Below, piece after piece: positions 1 through 13,500 of a DNA stretch of 64,000 nucleotides. The notes below the pieces were generated by a model that searched no databases, was not told the DNA's origin, and was given only the letters and a program-made list of their open reading frames with translations. Source of the DNA: Anopheles merus (lineage: Eukaryota > Arthropoda > Insecta > Diptera > Culicidae); NCBI RefSeq assembly GCF_017562075.2, contig NC_054082.1, forward strand, positions 16,240,286-16,304,285, read 5' to 3'. A program made the position numbers and the translations under genes. The number at the start of each line of letters is the position of its first letter. Within the stretch, counting starts at the first letter, position 1.

Positions 1-3000
1 GCATCGCTGTACACGCCGGGTGGAACGTGATCTTTCATTCACGGGACTTCAAACTCCAAACATACACACACACACCCCTTGGCGGTTGAGTAAACACAGC
101 TGAGCGCTACAAATTGATGGGTTCATCTACATACACGGCCACAGCCGCGCTGCCACGAGCCCGGAGCGTGCAAAATCGTGAACGATGCTAATGAACTGTT
201 AAATGCATCCCGAAGCACGTGCTAAATAGCATCATTGTTCTGGCGTGTTTTTTTTTCTTCACACACGCCATCCACGGTTCGGTTGGTGTTGCCGAACGCG
301 GATCCAAGAATTTATGGCCCACCGTCGATGGATTTTGATTCGTTTACTCTTTTCTCGGAATGGTCGAAATGATAGTACAAACTATTTATTGCACCCACCG
401 GGTGTCAATCGATATGATCAACAGCTCTCTCTCTCTCTCACTCTCTCTCTCTTTAGCACCTATTACTACTGTAGGCCGGTTGTATCTAAACCAGACCTCC
501 ACAAACCTACAGAGAACAGGCCGATTCCCTCTCTCTCTCTCGGTGTATTTGTGACTGTATAGCCCACCTGTTTTGTGACCGATTCGGAATGTTCTGATGT
601 GACAAGAACACAGCTCCGAATCACACCAACAAATTGCCACTCCACTCCTTGGCTGCTGCCCATCGAACGTTATGCAATTGGTCCGGGAGATCCGGAGGTG
701 GCACACTGTTACCATTACACTACACCGATACACCTTGGCCCCCATTTGCCACGCACGCGCTCGTGGGCATTCGCAGCCTTCAGAACCTTTTAGTCTTGTT
801 GCATGGGGTAAACCGTACGCTTAAACGCCCGCGTTTTGGGCCTTCCGGTTTTTTTTTCGGAAGAGGACGCCTCAAACCACAGACACACTGAGTGATTGGT
901 GAGCCTGATCTCATAACCTGACAAAATGGGTCCAAATTCCATCCATCGTTGACAGAGAAGATAGGAAAACCACAAACATTTGATTACGACGAACATCGAT
1001 GAGCAAGGCCACACAACACCCGCGAACCATTGGGAAGTTACTAAGAAGCCGCACAAGTCGCTCGATAAGGCGCCCTAAGCCTATCAGGAGGCCCTATTAC
1101 ACGCACGCAACTGTGTGACAAACACACTTCCGAAACAAGGTGATAAATCTGTCACGAAATTTGATATGTTTGTCGTGTTACTCTGTTTGGGAAGTCTTTC
1201 TGTTCCGCTCCAAAGCGGGTTGGGCCAGGTTGCTAGCGAATGTCGCTTCGTACCCGTGCCCGATTTGGTACCGCCAAAGGCTGCTGCTACCGTGTGGTGT
1301 TGAGATGATTGAATTTGTGCGCCTCATTTGCATAGCTCTTCGGCGCTCGGAGGTGTTTAAGTGTTGCCGCGGAGGTAGCGAAGCTGTGTGCAAGAAGCAC
1401 TTTAACCCAAACCGACAAGCCCGCGTTCTTTACGTGCAATTTGATTGGTGTTTTATTGCGCTTAAATTATATACTATCCGATCGCGCTTAATAGCATTAA
1501 AGTGAGCAGCTTTATCTGTTATTATTGTTCACTGAGCGCAGGGAACAATGGGTTGCTTACCCAGGCGTGCCCTAATTTGCATTGTTACTGATAAGCGAGC
1601 TCCCGCACCGAGCGGGGCTACCGAACGTTCCCATTGAATCCTTTGCGTTCCTGTTGAGATTTGAGCCCCTTCTTTCTACCCTTCCCTTGTTCCACCACCG
1701 GCTTCTGGGTATCCTGGGGGTGGCACTACCGGGAAAGAAGAATAAAGCAGATTTATCTCCACTTTTACACGTCGCTGGTTAAATTAATTCCTGTCTTAAT
1801 TCGTTTCATCATTGTTCATTTTATCCTGATGCTACCTTCTAGCTGGCCTTGTCTACCCAACCCCTGTGCTTGACTACTTCGACAAAACGGAACAGGATGT
1901 CTCACACCGCCGTCCGTCAAGGAACGACAAGCTACGCCCACTAATGATGGACCCTCCGAATGATGGACAGGGCAGGGTTAATGAATATTCAAACGTCCAC
2001 CTCAGTTCCAGCAATGCTGTCCTTTCCCGAACAAGATCGCGAACGGAGTACTGTTTACTGTCTACTCTGGACCGGCATTGTACCGGAAGTGACCGCCGCG
2101 GGAGGTGCTCCAGCTACACCAACAGGCACAAAACAACGGCTTTCGAACGGTGTCATTTCGCGTTCTTGTGGTATGTTTGCTGCAAAGAACGATTGCGGAC
2201 CGCACTGCACTCCAAACAAAGAGTCACTTTCATTTCACAATTCCCTCGCCGGGGAAGGTACGGGCTTCAGGGTGTCCGGTGTGGTTGCCGAGTGCAACCC
2301 CATTTATTGGATTCTCGGCCACCGGGAAGCACGCTCACTGTTCAATTTGCATTCAATTACAACCTCAAAGACGAACGCTAATAGCTTTGCGATGGGATCA
2401 GGACCAGCTTCATGTCAATTACTTGTTCACCCCGGGGGGGCACGGGGACGTGTCTGCGGACTAATTGGAAATCGAGCAGGGTGAATATGTGTATCTGATT
2501 TTTGGTTCTACTGTCCCGAGTGTGGGCATGATTTATGAACATTCCGAACGAGACCGAGGAGCTTCTATAAATGATCTAAAGAGGAGGGATTGAGCACGAT
2601 TTGACACATGTAAATGTATATTAGCGTTACCCGTGCGGTCTTTCATTTGCATCATAATGGTTAGATACTCGGGAGAGTTAAACAACAAACTTCAGAACTC
2701 CAAATCCAAACCCAGAACGCATCTGGAAACGTTCCAGATATAGGGGACCTTGAAATATCTTGGCGCCACTGTGTGACATTAATACATAGGGAAACTGTGT
2801 TTGCTTGTTTTAAGAAGAAAAAAAAAAACGTTTCCTCACTGACGCACATGTCTGAGATTGGGTCTTTTAAAAACCCGTAATTCAAACGCAAAATAAAACC
2901 AAATACTCGACTGGGGAACAAGCAGAGACAGTGGGAAGATTTGCATCGTTTTTCGTTTGAACAGTTGCTCCATCATTGACGAACGACACGGTTGAAGGTG

Positions 3001-6000
3001 GTTTAGCAAGCAATGGTTAGGAAACGGGTGTGTGATTGATAAGCTTCCTTTCCATCAACATGGAACAAAGCAACAAAAAAAAAAACACTTCAAAAATATC
3101 AATTCCAAAAAGCCAGCAGCCTGTTTTCTTCAACCCTTGCAACAAAACAACACCACATGAGGGCGCCCTTACGGATGGTTGGCTCATCGACGGGCGCCAA
3201 ACGTTATTAATGTCCTGAGCTGCTCCCCAAAAACACCAAAACGATTCCAAGTAAAAGTGTATGTGGGTAGTACAGGACGGAGCGGTTTCTCTCGGAATCC
3301 GTCCTTCACCCGCTCATCGATTGATCGATTGATCGATTCACTTAAATTGCTTAATTACTGCTAATAAAACACGAACACGAACACACACACACTCACATTC
3401 CTTAACGGTGCCGAAAACACGGCCCCGGTAACAAATGCATCCGAGAGAAGTGCGGGAGGCTTGCGCGGGAACAAAGCTAATGACCTTCTACTACCACTGA
3501 AGTATACACTGTATAGCATTCGTTGGCGAGCATTTGGATTTGTATCCGGCCGCCTTCGCTGTATTGTGGTAATGGTAATGTAAACTTCAAACTCGTACCC
3601 TTTCCAGCAGGCGGGAGGCGGTGTAGTATGGATTTTTAATGGCTACAACCTCGCTAGCCTTGAACTTGACACAAGACAACAGAAGCTATCGAAACGTTGT
3701 GCCAGGTTTTTCCCCACCTTTAAATAAATCAAATATTTAGCAGTAGCTCGCTCGTTTCGAACCGAGACCGAACGGAGAACCGTTACCGAGAACGGAACTG
3801 TTGCCAAACGGTTTCCCAGCACCTCCAAAAAGGAATATCTAACCGCGCACACAGCGGAGACCCCGGTGTGCCAAGACGGCGTCGGAACAAACGATGTGGT
3901 TTAATTAGTGCGGGCTACCGCCCTGGCATGTTTTGGGAGGGTTTTTTTTTTTGGAAAAGTTAGCTTTTTCCACTGCTCACACCGAGTGTGTCTTGCCATA
4001 ACAAGAACTACCGGTGGCCCAAGAACGGCGATGATTAATGAGCGGTTGGTCGGTCGGTCGGTCGGTCGGACGGCTGGTGTCTGAGGTACCATTTCCACAA
4101 CCCAAAAATAGGAAGCAAACGAGCCGAAGCTCACAACATATCCCGGAGCAGGGTTGCGACAGTGCTACTGTAACATCGGTTGGCAAAGAAAAGCCTTACT
4201 CCAAAGGCAAGGGAAAACCTTATCCCCCGTTGGATGGTTGTACAGCTGCTTCCGAAATAATGTTGAAACAACTTGCTACACCACTTGCAATGCTGGGAAT
4301 TGGGGAAGGATTGAGGCGCCCGGCTCTTGTTGTTACCGAGTTGAACACACTTCAACCGTTGTCCTTACAAGGTTCTACCCACACACAGACACAGAGAAAA
4401 ACATTCTTCCTCTTTGCGGCTAGCGTGGGGCACAAAAAATACATCCCTTGTGGTGTGTACTTCCTCCCTAACACGCTGTATTATCGTTTGTCATCATCAT
4501 CATCATCGTCGTCGTCGTCTTCACCATTATCATCGTCACCATTACCGGTGTACATTGAATTATCGCAGGCTCTGCCGTCTTGACAATGGGGAGGAGGGTC
4601 CACACTTTTGGAGACACTTTTGATTGCCCGCCCACCCATCACTCAATCCACTTGTCGGCCGTCTATTATAGAGGGCGAGTGCAGGAGGTCTGGTGATGGT
4701 AAACATCTACCGCGAGCCAGTAAACGCGACGCGCGGTGTATAAATTAATTGCCATCATCGCTAACGATCATCGCTTTGGTTCGAGCACCGACAGGTAGGC
4801 CACAATCACATTAAGACGGGCCACCGGTTCCTAACACAGGCAAAAGGGAATGGTGTCTTTTTCCTGCCTTTCTTCGATGTCTACGGCGGTGAAATGTAAA
4901 TATTTCTCCAGCGTTACAATTAGAAAGCCATTGTCTGCTGTGTAGACAGGCTGGGTTGGATGTGCAACAACGGCAGCGCGGTTTGCTGCCAATTTATAAC
5001 AATCAACCGAGAAGCACTTTCATTTTTAGCTCCACTCCTCATTCCCTTTCCCGGTCCGGTGCGGGGGTGCCGATCGTTTTAAACTTCTGGAATGGAATTT
5101 GATGCGAATCTATTTACACGCCAGCGGTGAAGGGAGATAATCTGACGAGCGGTTTATGCTAAACGGCAACAGTCATAATAAATAGGGGAGATATTATTTA
5201 CACTCAAAGGGGGCTACTGTAAATGTTGTAGGAACAAATGGATTAGAAGCAGCATTTCGATCGTTGTTGTCAGTGTGGTAGGTGTAGTAGAGATTTGCAG
5301 TAGAAACGAGCTTCTATTCAAGTCTGTTCCGGATTTAGGTGGCCCTAAGCTTACTCATTTTGTCCACAAAATGGAACAGTTTTACTAAATGTGATAGTAG
5401 TCAAATAAAATCATATTCGATGCCTGGAAGGATGCTACAAAATAATAAAATTAGTAGATAAAATCACTGACACTAACCCAAAATTAACCATGCTTTGTGG
5501 GAATCTTGACCTTAAAACGGAATATCTGACTCAAGTAGGTATTCGAGTTGTGCTGATCGCTTACACAATACCACGAACACAATAACCGTGTAAATTTAAC
5601 AATAAACTGTACTCTCTGCTTTCGAGTAAAAAAACGTTGATTTACGAGAATTCGATGGTACACAGTTTCCCAATTTGAAATATCTCTTTGAGAAAACTGT
5701 TCTGATTTAACCCATCAATTAGCAATTACGCAAAAACAATTGCTCTTAAATTACAAAAAAAAAGGAACATTAATGACAGAATTGTATGAACAAATGTTGC
5801 ACTAAAGCTATCAAATGTAGTCAAAATTACTTATTGATAAAATGTACAGCGTCTTCCGAGAGCATCAACCGTTTATCCCGAGCACCGACTATAACTGTTT
5901 ACCGTCTTAACAGTTGAGATTGAAAATGAAGCTTTGAGATCATATTTGCAGTTCAAACAGTTCAAAAGTATATCTTGATTAGAAGAAGATTACTCTCTAA

Positions 6001-6470
6001 GGTTGAGAGCATCTGGAACAACTGGAGCAATTTGACGGTTTTGTCATATGTCTATCATTAGGATTCCTTTCCCTATTGATTTATCATAATATTGCTAATA
6101 TCGATTGAATGATTTATAAAACGAATGGTGAAATAATTTCTCCCTAGTAAAGCTTACAAACTAAAGAAAAGCAGTAAACAAACACAGAAAAGCAGCTAGA
6201 AGAAAAGGAAAGAAAACAAAATAAAGCAAAATCCATGCAGTCGCTCGCCGCATCCGAGCGCGCATGCCGTGCGTTTCCGTTGCGGTCTAGGCGGCATTCT
6301 CTTCAGGCAAACGAATTTATTTCATCAACACTTTTACTTTCCAATGGCTACAGCTGGTCTTCTTCTTATTCTTCTTCTTTCCGTTCGCTTAGTGACTTTG
6401 AACGGGCGCTGCAGCTCGCTCGAGGACTATCCCCTCTTCCCTGCTGTGCCGGGCGCGTGTTGTGTTCGAA
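1..6470. other. Left non-coding block, no gene recognised
   Basis: I see no protein family, tRNA or complete transposon here. The open frames are short or lie in overlapping frames with no recognisable domain. The block holds CT-rich tracts (about 423-452 and 528-541), a TCA/TCG trinucleotide tract near 4491-4545, a GATT/GATC tetranucleotide patch near 3318-3340, and an AT-rich stretch at about 5200-6230. The left end may be intergenic DNA or an intron of a gene outside the window; the sequence does not decide. Confidence 0.5.
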
Positions 6471-6508
6471 TTTATTGGTTTGCTTTTATTATTTGCGGGA
6501 TCCAATTT
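6471..6508 (-). terminator. Probable poly(A) signals of the aldolase gene
   Basis: Three AATAAA hexamers on the - strand (reverse complements at 6471-6476, 6485-6490 and about 6503-6508) lie about 0.9 kb downstream of the aldolase stop codon. They are the first clustered canonical signals in that direction. That they are used is an inference; the 3' UTR would be about 0.9 kb. Confidence 0.4.
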
Positions 6509-7418
6509 ATTTACTTCTACGTTTGATATAACTTCACGCCCAGCATGGAGGGTGTCCCCCGCGATGCTGCGCGAGATGGCTGGCACTGTAACACACACAC
6601 ACACACACACACCCACCCTGCACGGTACTGGATGAGGGATCGAGGGGTTTGAAATCAATCCGGTTGCGTTGTTTAGCCGGTTGTAATTGATTACAACCCA
6701 AAACCCCCAAATCCCCCTTTGTACTCCGCCGGGTGGGTGTGTCCGCAGGCCCACTGATACAAAAACATACCACATACTGTAATGTTAACACATCGACACA
6801 TATGATTAGGAACAATTGTAGCGTGTACTGTTACGTACGGTTTAAACGGGTAGTGTATTACTAAAAAAACGTTAAACACACTTTTAGGGAGGGGAAACAG
6901 TTAAAAAAGTAACAGTTTTGTTGCGTTTTTTAAATGTACAAATTAACAAACGAGACTCATATCAATATAAAACACAACTTTAAAAAGAAAAACATTCAAC
7001 AACGCCATCTAAATGTTTGTGTACGTGTCCTGTGTAGTGTTTTGTTGGTTTTTTTTTTTTTTTGGTGATATGTGTAAAAAAAACGAATTTGACGAAGAAT
7101 TGAATCCTCCCGACGTAAGGATTCACCGATAGTGTGTGTGTTTGAGACGACAAAAGTGTCCTGCACGGTTCGCTTCAAAAATATTGAGTCCCTCGTTCTC
7201 TCTCCAATCTCTACGCTCTCTCTCTCTTGCTCTCATTTGCTGGAATGCCGATGATCGTTTTCATTAAAGCTAGCTTATCCATTGAGTGTCCGCGCGGTGT
7301 CGGAGTTTTGCTGCGCGTGCCATCCATGCCTCTCGATCGTGCGGTGTCGGGCGAGAACCGTCGGGTGAGCATACGCAGCAAGGGAGAGATGGCAGGTTTC
7401 CTTTTCTCTCCCTTTCCT

Positions 7419-7514
7419 CTAGTAAGCGTGGGACTTCACGAACAAGCTAGCGTTTGCGGCGTACGAGGGAATCGAACCGGGGACATACTTTGCCTGTGCA
7501 GCCAATCCGTTTGC
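7419..7514 (-). CDS. Ald: Aldolase terminal coding exon
   Basis: Found by searching the - strand for the missing C-terminus. After a TTCACAG acceptor, 31 codons continue in phase 0 (ANGLAAQAKYVPGSIPSYAA, then NASLFVKSHAY) and end at TAG. This brings the protein to 364 aa. The exon is 7.0 kb from the previous one and is too short to notice as an open frame by length alone, so automated models could miss it. Confidence 0.93.
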   Translation of the reverse strand, partial: ANGLAAQAKYVPGSIPSYAANASLFVKSHAY

Positions 7515-10500
7515 CTGTGAAGATGGGTTTTGCGAAGGGCAAGGTGCAGAGTTTTTGGAGTTTTGTTTCAATTAGAAAAAGTGTATCATAGTTGTACGGT
7601 GTGTAAGTGAGTAAGTATAAAGTGCAGAAGCAGCTACGATGTTAGTGTTAGTGTTAGTTAACCGAGCACACAGAGCGACACAGAAGGGTTACGAGCACAG
7701 AACACAGAAAGCGCATGCAGAACAGCAACACAAGCAACATGGTTTCGCTCCCAACCGTTTGGGAGCCGTTGGTGACCACCAGCTAAAGCTGCTGATGCTG
7801 TCCCTATTCCACTGTCATTGCGATTCCACCCGGCTGCCGATAAATCAGACCACATCAAAACGCCTCCACAGCAACCGCCGACGGCAACCACGACCACCAC
7901 AGTCCACATTCTTAAGCTGATTGGCAGGCGGCAGAGCGGACCGAGCCGCCGTGTACGTGTACGGGTGTGTGCTTGCGTATGTGTACGATATCCAACGAAG
8001 GCGAAGGTCGCCACCGACCCGTGCTTCGTATTAGGAAGGACGTTTCGTAGGTGCCCCAGATGACGAGCACCACTAAATAGCGATGATGATGATGATGATG
8101 ATGATGGTGACTGCATTGCTCCACAACCGCCATCAGCCGCGAGTCAGGTAACGTGAGACCGCCGAACAATGACCGTCACCAGCAACCACACAATGGCACA
8201 ATTCGTCGTGACGGCACTATTAAGTGTGGCTGTGCCATTGAACTTCACCGCGGCAGCATGACATCAGGCACATGTCCATATTATGTCACAGCCATCCGGC
8301 AGTCCCGGCAGTCCCGATTGAAAGTTGTCCTAGCTTTCTTTGGCGCAAACTATCATTTGTCCGAGCGCGACACGACCGACCGGGGTCGTTGATTGGCACT
8401 GACTTTTCGGCAAAGGGCTATTGAACTTGACCACCAAAGTGTGCCTGTGTGGACAACGCTATATGCAGGCCACTCAAACACAGGTTCAAGGGTACGGGGT
8501 TCGCTTTCCCGTGGGTTTAGTAGCAATGCTAGCAGCTTCCAAGGCTTCGGTACAGGTGCACGAAGCCAGCGGAAACACCCGATGAGGTCACCCCGTTTCC
8601 GGGAGTGGGTGGCAAGAATGCATCACTTTTGCGCATAGAATAGGAAGACGGCTAGTGGGTGGTGCCACCAGGAGCCGGCAAGCTTATTATGGGCAATTTG
8701 AAGCGACATTAAAAATGAAATAAGTGAAGCCATTAAACGGAATATGGCGAAAGTGGTCCGCGCGCTCCGCGCTGGGTCGATTAATTCGCCTTTTGCCTAC
8801 GCGCGCGTTGATTCTTTCCCACAAACGAGCGGGAGAAAATGTGCATGCCAAACCAGACCAAGACGATTTGCTTGTCGTCTGCAGAGATCGTTACTACGGC
8901 TACTTTTACTACTACTACTTCCCTTTCTAAAACGGAGATTCTACACTGTTCTTTATGCGAGCTTATACGCTCCGCTGCAGACGGCAGCGTGGGGCGAAGC
9001 TAGACTAGAAGTGCAGCAAACTGCAACTTTGCCCCTTCCCTCTGCCAGCACAACGTCGACGTCGGGTGGTTGAGTATAATGATGGATAAATTATGACAAG
9101 CGAGCTCACCCCGCCGTCATAAGTGTTGCATAGTAACACGCATAACGCAGTAACATTGCAAGACTCGATCAGAGTACACATTGAGTGAATAAAGACGATT
9201 CCATTCTGAACTAAGGAATAAAGCAGTTGTGTTTTTCTCAAGATATATTCCCTGCGACATATCATTTTGGCGACGAGGATTATTACTGAACCCGGAACCC
9301 GAAGCTCACGAGATTCTGAAGCTAACGAGAATTAGCGTCAAGGATGAACAATGAAAACCTTGAAACCGTTATCAACCAAATGGCTCAACTTCTTCAACAG
9401 ATGGCTGCTTTTAAAACTAGAAGTCCTGACGAAATCCTTGAATCTTTATCGAAAACCATCGAGGAGTTTCGTTTCGATGAAGAAAACAACATCACTTTTG
9501 AAAAATGGTATGTACGTTTCAAAGACCTTTTTCAAAACGATGCCAGCAGTTTGAATGACGAGGCGAAAGTGCGACTTTTGCTGAGGAAGCTGGAAACGTC
9601 CGCTCACAGCCGGTATGTGAATTACATTCTTCCGAAGCAACCGCATGAAAATTCGTTTGAAGAAACCGTCAATATTCTCAAAAAAATCTTCGGAAAGCAA
9701 TATTCGGTGTTCCACAAAAGGTACCAGTGCTTGCAGATAGTGAAATCTGCATTAGAAGATATCATCACTTACGGCGGAAGAGTGAATAAGGCATGCGAGG
9801 ATTCTGAGTTCGAGAATTTGAAATTAGACGATTTCAAATGTCTAATTTTCATTTGCGGACTGCAAGCTCCGGAATTCTCGGATATCAGAGCAAGACTGCT
9901 ATCTCGAATAGAAAACGCGACGCCGGAGGCTAAAGTGAACATTCAAACACTAATGGCAGAATTTCAACGGCTTATCAATCTGAAAGCGGATACAACGATG
10001 ATCGAAAATCAATCAAGATCGAAGCATTCCGTGCATGCAGTTTCAGAGAAGAAACCGTATCGTTTGCCACAGCCTTCCCGATTCGACAATTCAAAAGATC
10101 AGCGTCAACCGAAATCAGATTCGAATACTGTCCCTCGTACTCCTTGTTGGCAATGTGGAAAAATGCATTTTGTACGGGATTGCAATTTTACAGATCATCT
10201 CTGCAAAGTGTGCAAAAATGTAGGCCACAAGGAAGGTTACTGTAAAGCCATGAGATCAAAATCTTCAAACAACAACACATATCAAAAGAGTGAGAAGAAT
10301 CAAAATCAAAATCAAAAGAAATCTCAGGGAATTTTCGTTAATCATGTCACGAAAAACACTGCTAAAAGGAAATTTATCTCTATCATAATCAATGGCATAA
10401 CTACATCACTCCAACTGGACACCGCAAGTGACATAACAGTTATTTCTAAAACAACATGGCAACATTTGGGTCAACCGAAACTTTCTCAAGCATCCATTGA

Positions 10501-13500
10501 AGCATCGAATGCATCGGGAGAACAACTCAAGCTTATCGGTGAATTCGAATGCGAGGTTATCCTTAATGCGATTACAGAGAAATGTGTTTGTTTTGTTACA
10601 TCATCACCAGTCCTAAATGTTATAGGTATAGATTGGATAGATAGGTTTAATCTATGGGCAATTCCCTTCGATGTACTGTGTAAGAAAGTTTCATCAGCAT
10701 GTCCAAAGGATCGAATAGTACAGCTTCAATCGAAATATCCAACAGTTTTCGATGATTCGCTTGGACATTGCACAAAAACGAAGGTGAAACTGTTTCTGAA
10801 GCCCAATGTAAAACCAGTTTTCTGTCCAAAACGACCAGTACCATTCAATACTATCGCTCTTGTGGATGCGGAACTATCAAGACTACAATCACTAGGCATC
10901 ATCACACCAATAGACTTTTCGGAGTGGGCTGCTCCGATAGTAGCCATTCGCAAGCCTAATGGTAAAGTTCGAATTTGTGCGGATTATTCGACGGGGCTTA
11001 ACGAAGCTTTAGAGTCAAATCATTATCCTCTACCTACTCCTGAAGAAATTTTTGCACAGTTGAACGGAAGTGTTGTATTCAGCATAGTCGATTTGTCCGA
11101 TGCATACCTACAAGTAGAAGTAGAAGACGAATCTAAACACCTTCTTACGATCAACACACATAGAGGTCTTTTTCAGTTCAACCGTCTCGCACCGGGAGTC
11201 AAATCAGCACCTGGAGCTTTTCAAAGACTAGTTGACGGTATGATTGCTGACATTCCTGGCGTTAGAACATTTCTAGATGATGCTATAATTTTCGGTAAAA
11301 CTTGGGAGGCACACAAGCAATCATTAGACACATTTCTTCAGCGTTTAAAAGAATATGGCTTCCACGTCAAGCTGGAAAAATGTCATTTCTATCAAACTGA
11401 AATTGTCTATTTGGGGCATGTGGTAGATCGCAACGGCATACGTCCTGACCCAGAGAAGCTGAAAACCATCGCATCTATTCCAGCACCAACGAACATTTCC
11501 GAATTAAGATCGTTCTTAGGAGCTGTGAATTTCTACGGCCGATTTGTGAGAAACATGCATGAACTCAGACACCCGTTAGATCAATTGCTAAAGAAGGATA
11601 CGAAGTGGAAGTGGAATTCGGATTGTCAGACATCGTTCGAAAAATTCAAGAAAGTACTGCAATCTGACTTACTGTTGACACATTATGATCCGAATCTTCC
11701 TATCATCGTTGCAGCAGATGCGTCTAGCACCGGCGTTGGCGCAGTCATTTTTCATAAATTTCCGAACGGATATTTGAAAGCCATTCAACATGCTTCAAGA
11801 ACATTAACGTCTGCAGAACAAGGCTACGGACAACCGGAAAAAGAAGCTCTGGCTCTTACTTATGGGGTAACCAAATTTCATAAGTACTTACTTGGTCGGA
11901 AATTTACTCTTTTAACCGATCATAAGCCTTTACTATCCATATTTGGTTCAAAAAAGGGAATTCCTTTGCACACAGCAAACCGACTCCAACGGTGGGCATT
12001 GATGTTATTAAACTACGATTTTACCATCGAATATGTTTCAACCACCGAGTTTGGGTGCGCTGACATGCTATCAAGGCTAATCGACCGTTGCAAGCAACCA
12101 GAGGAAGATTACGTTATAGCTTCGATTTCACTTGAAGAGGATATTCAAAACGTCATGCACGAATCATTGAAACAAGTACCAGTATCATTTGCTGACATTC
12201 AAAAAGCAACAAGATTGGACGAAACACTGCAAGCTGTTTTGAAATTCATCCGGGAAGGCTGGCCGAACGAAGCGTCGTCAATCAAAAATCAAGACATTCG
12301 TTCGTATTACACACGAAAAGAATCGTTAACGCATGTAGATGGATGTATCTTGTTTCACAACAGAGTTGTTGTTCCAAACATTTACAGGAAAAAGGTACTT
12401 CAACAATTCCATCGCGGTCATCCTGGAATGGTGCGAATGAAATCCATTTCTCGAAGTTTCGTTTTCTGGCCGGGAATGGATGTCGATATCGAAAACTTTG
12501 TCCGGCGTTGTACTTCATGTTGCACTGCTGGCAAAGCACCAATCAAAGAAACACCTGAATCTTGGCCTGTGCCGGAAAAGCCATGGTTACGGGTACACGT
12601 GGACTATGCCGGTCCTGTAGATGGCGTGTATTTTTTGGTTGTAGTTGATCCATACACAAAATGGCCAGAAGTATATGCAACCAAAACTACAACAGCAAAG
12701 ACAACTATCAAGTTTTTAACGCAATCATTCGCAACGTTTGGTGTTCCAGAAACTATAGTCTCTGATAATGGTACCCAGTTCACCAGCTTTGAATTCCAAG
12801 CATTTTGCAAACAATTGGGTATTTGTCACATCCGTACTGCACCATACCATCCGCAGTCAAACGGTTTGGCAGAACGTTTCGTGGACACACTAAAGCGTAC
12901 ATTGCGAAAAATTCGAGCAGGAGGAGAGACTTTAGATGAAGCTTTGCAGACTTTTTTGCAAGTTTATCGAACCACACCTACACCAGATAAGTCTCCAGCT
13001 GAATTGATGTTTCAGCGGCCTATTCGAACAGTTCAGTCATTATTACTACCTCCAGTTTCACGGTCACGAAATGAAAAGCCAGAAGCTGGTAGAAAATTCT
13101 TCGATCCTGGAGAAGCGGTTTATGCCCAAGTCCACCGCAATAATTCCTGGGAGTGGAAACCGGCATCAATAGTCGAACGAGTCGGTAGAGTGAATTACAA
13201 CGTGTTTTTGGAAGACAACCAGCGAATTATTCGCTCACATGCAAATCAACTGAAGAAGCGTCTACAGGAGGAAACATCGTGTGGAAATAGAAATTGTCAC
13301 GACACTGGAAATTTGTTAACTATTTTCTTTGACGAATTTGAATTGGGAACTCCACAGGCAGTTGAAAACTCAATTGAAATGACTGAACAAGAACATTACT
13401 ATTCAGCTGATGAAGAGTCCGCTGAAGAAATTGAAGGAGAAAATTGGCAAACATCATCGTCCACAGTTACTACTCAAGCCACTCCACCAATGCCTGCATC

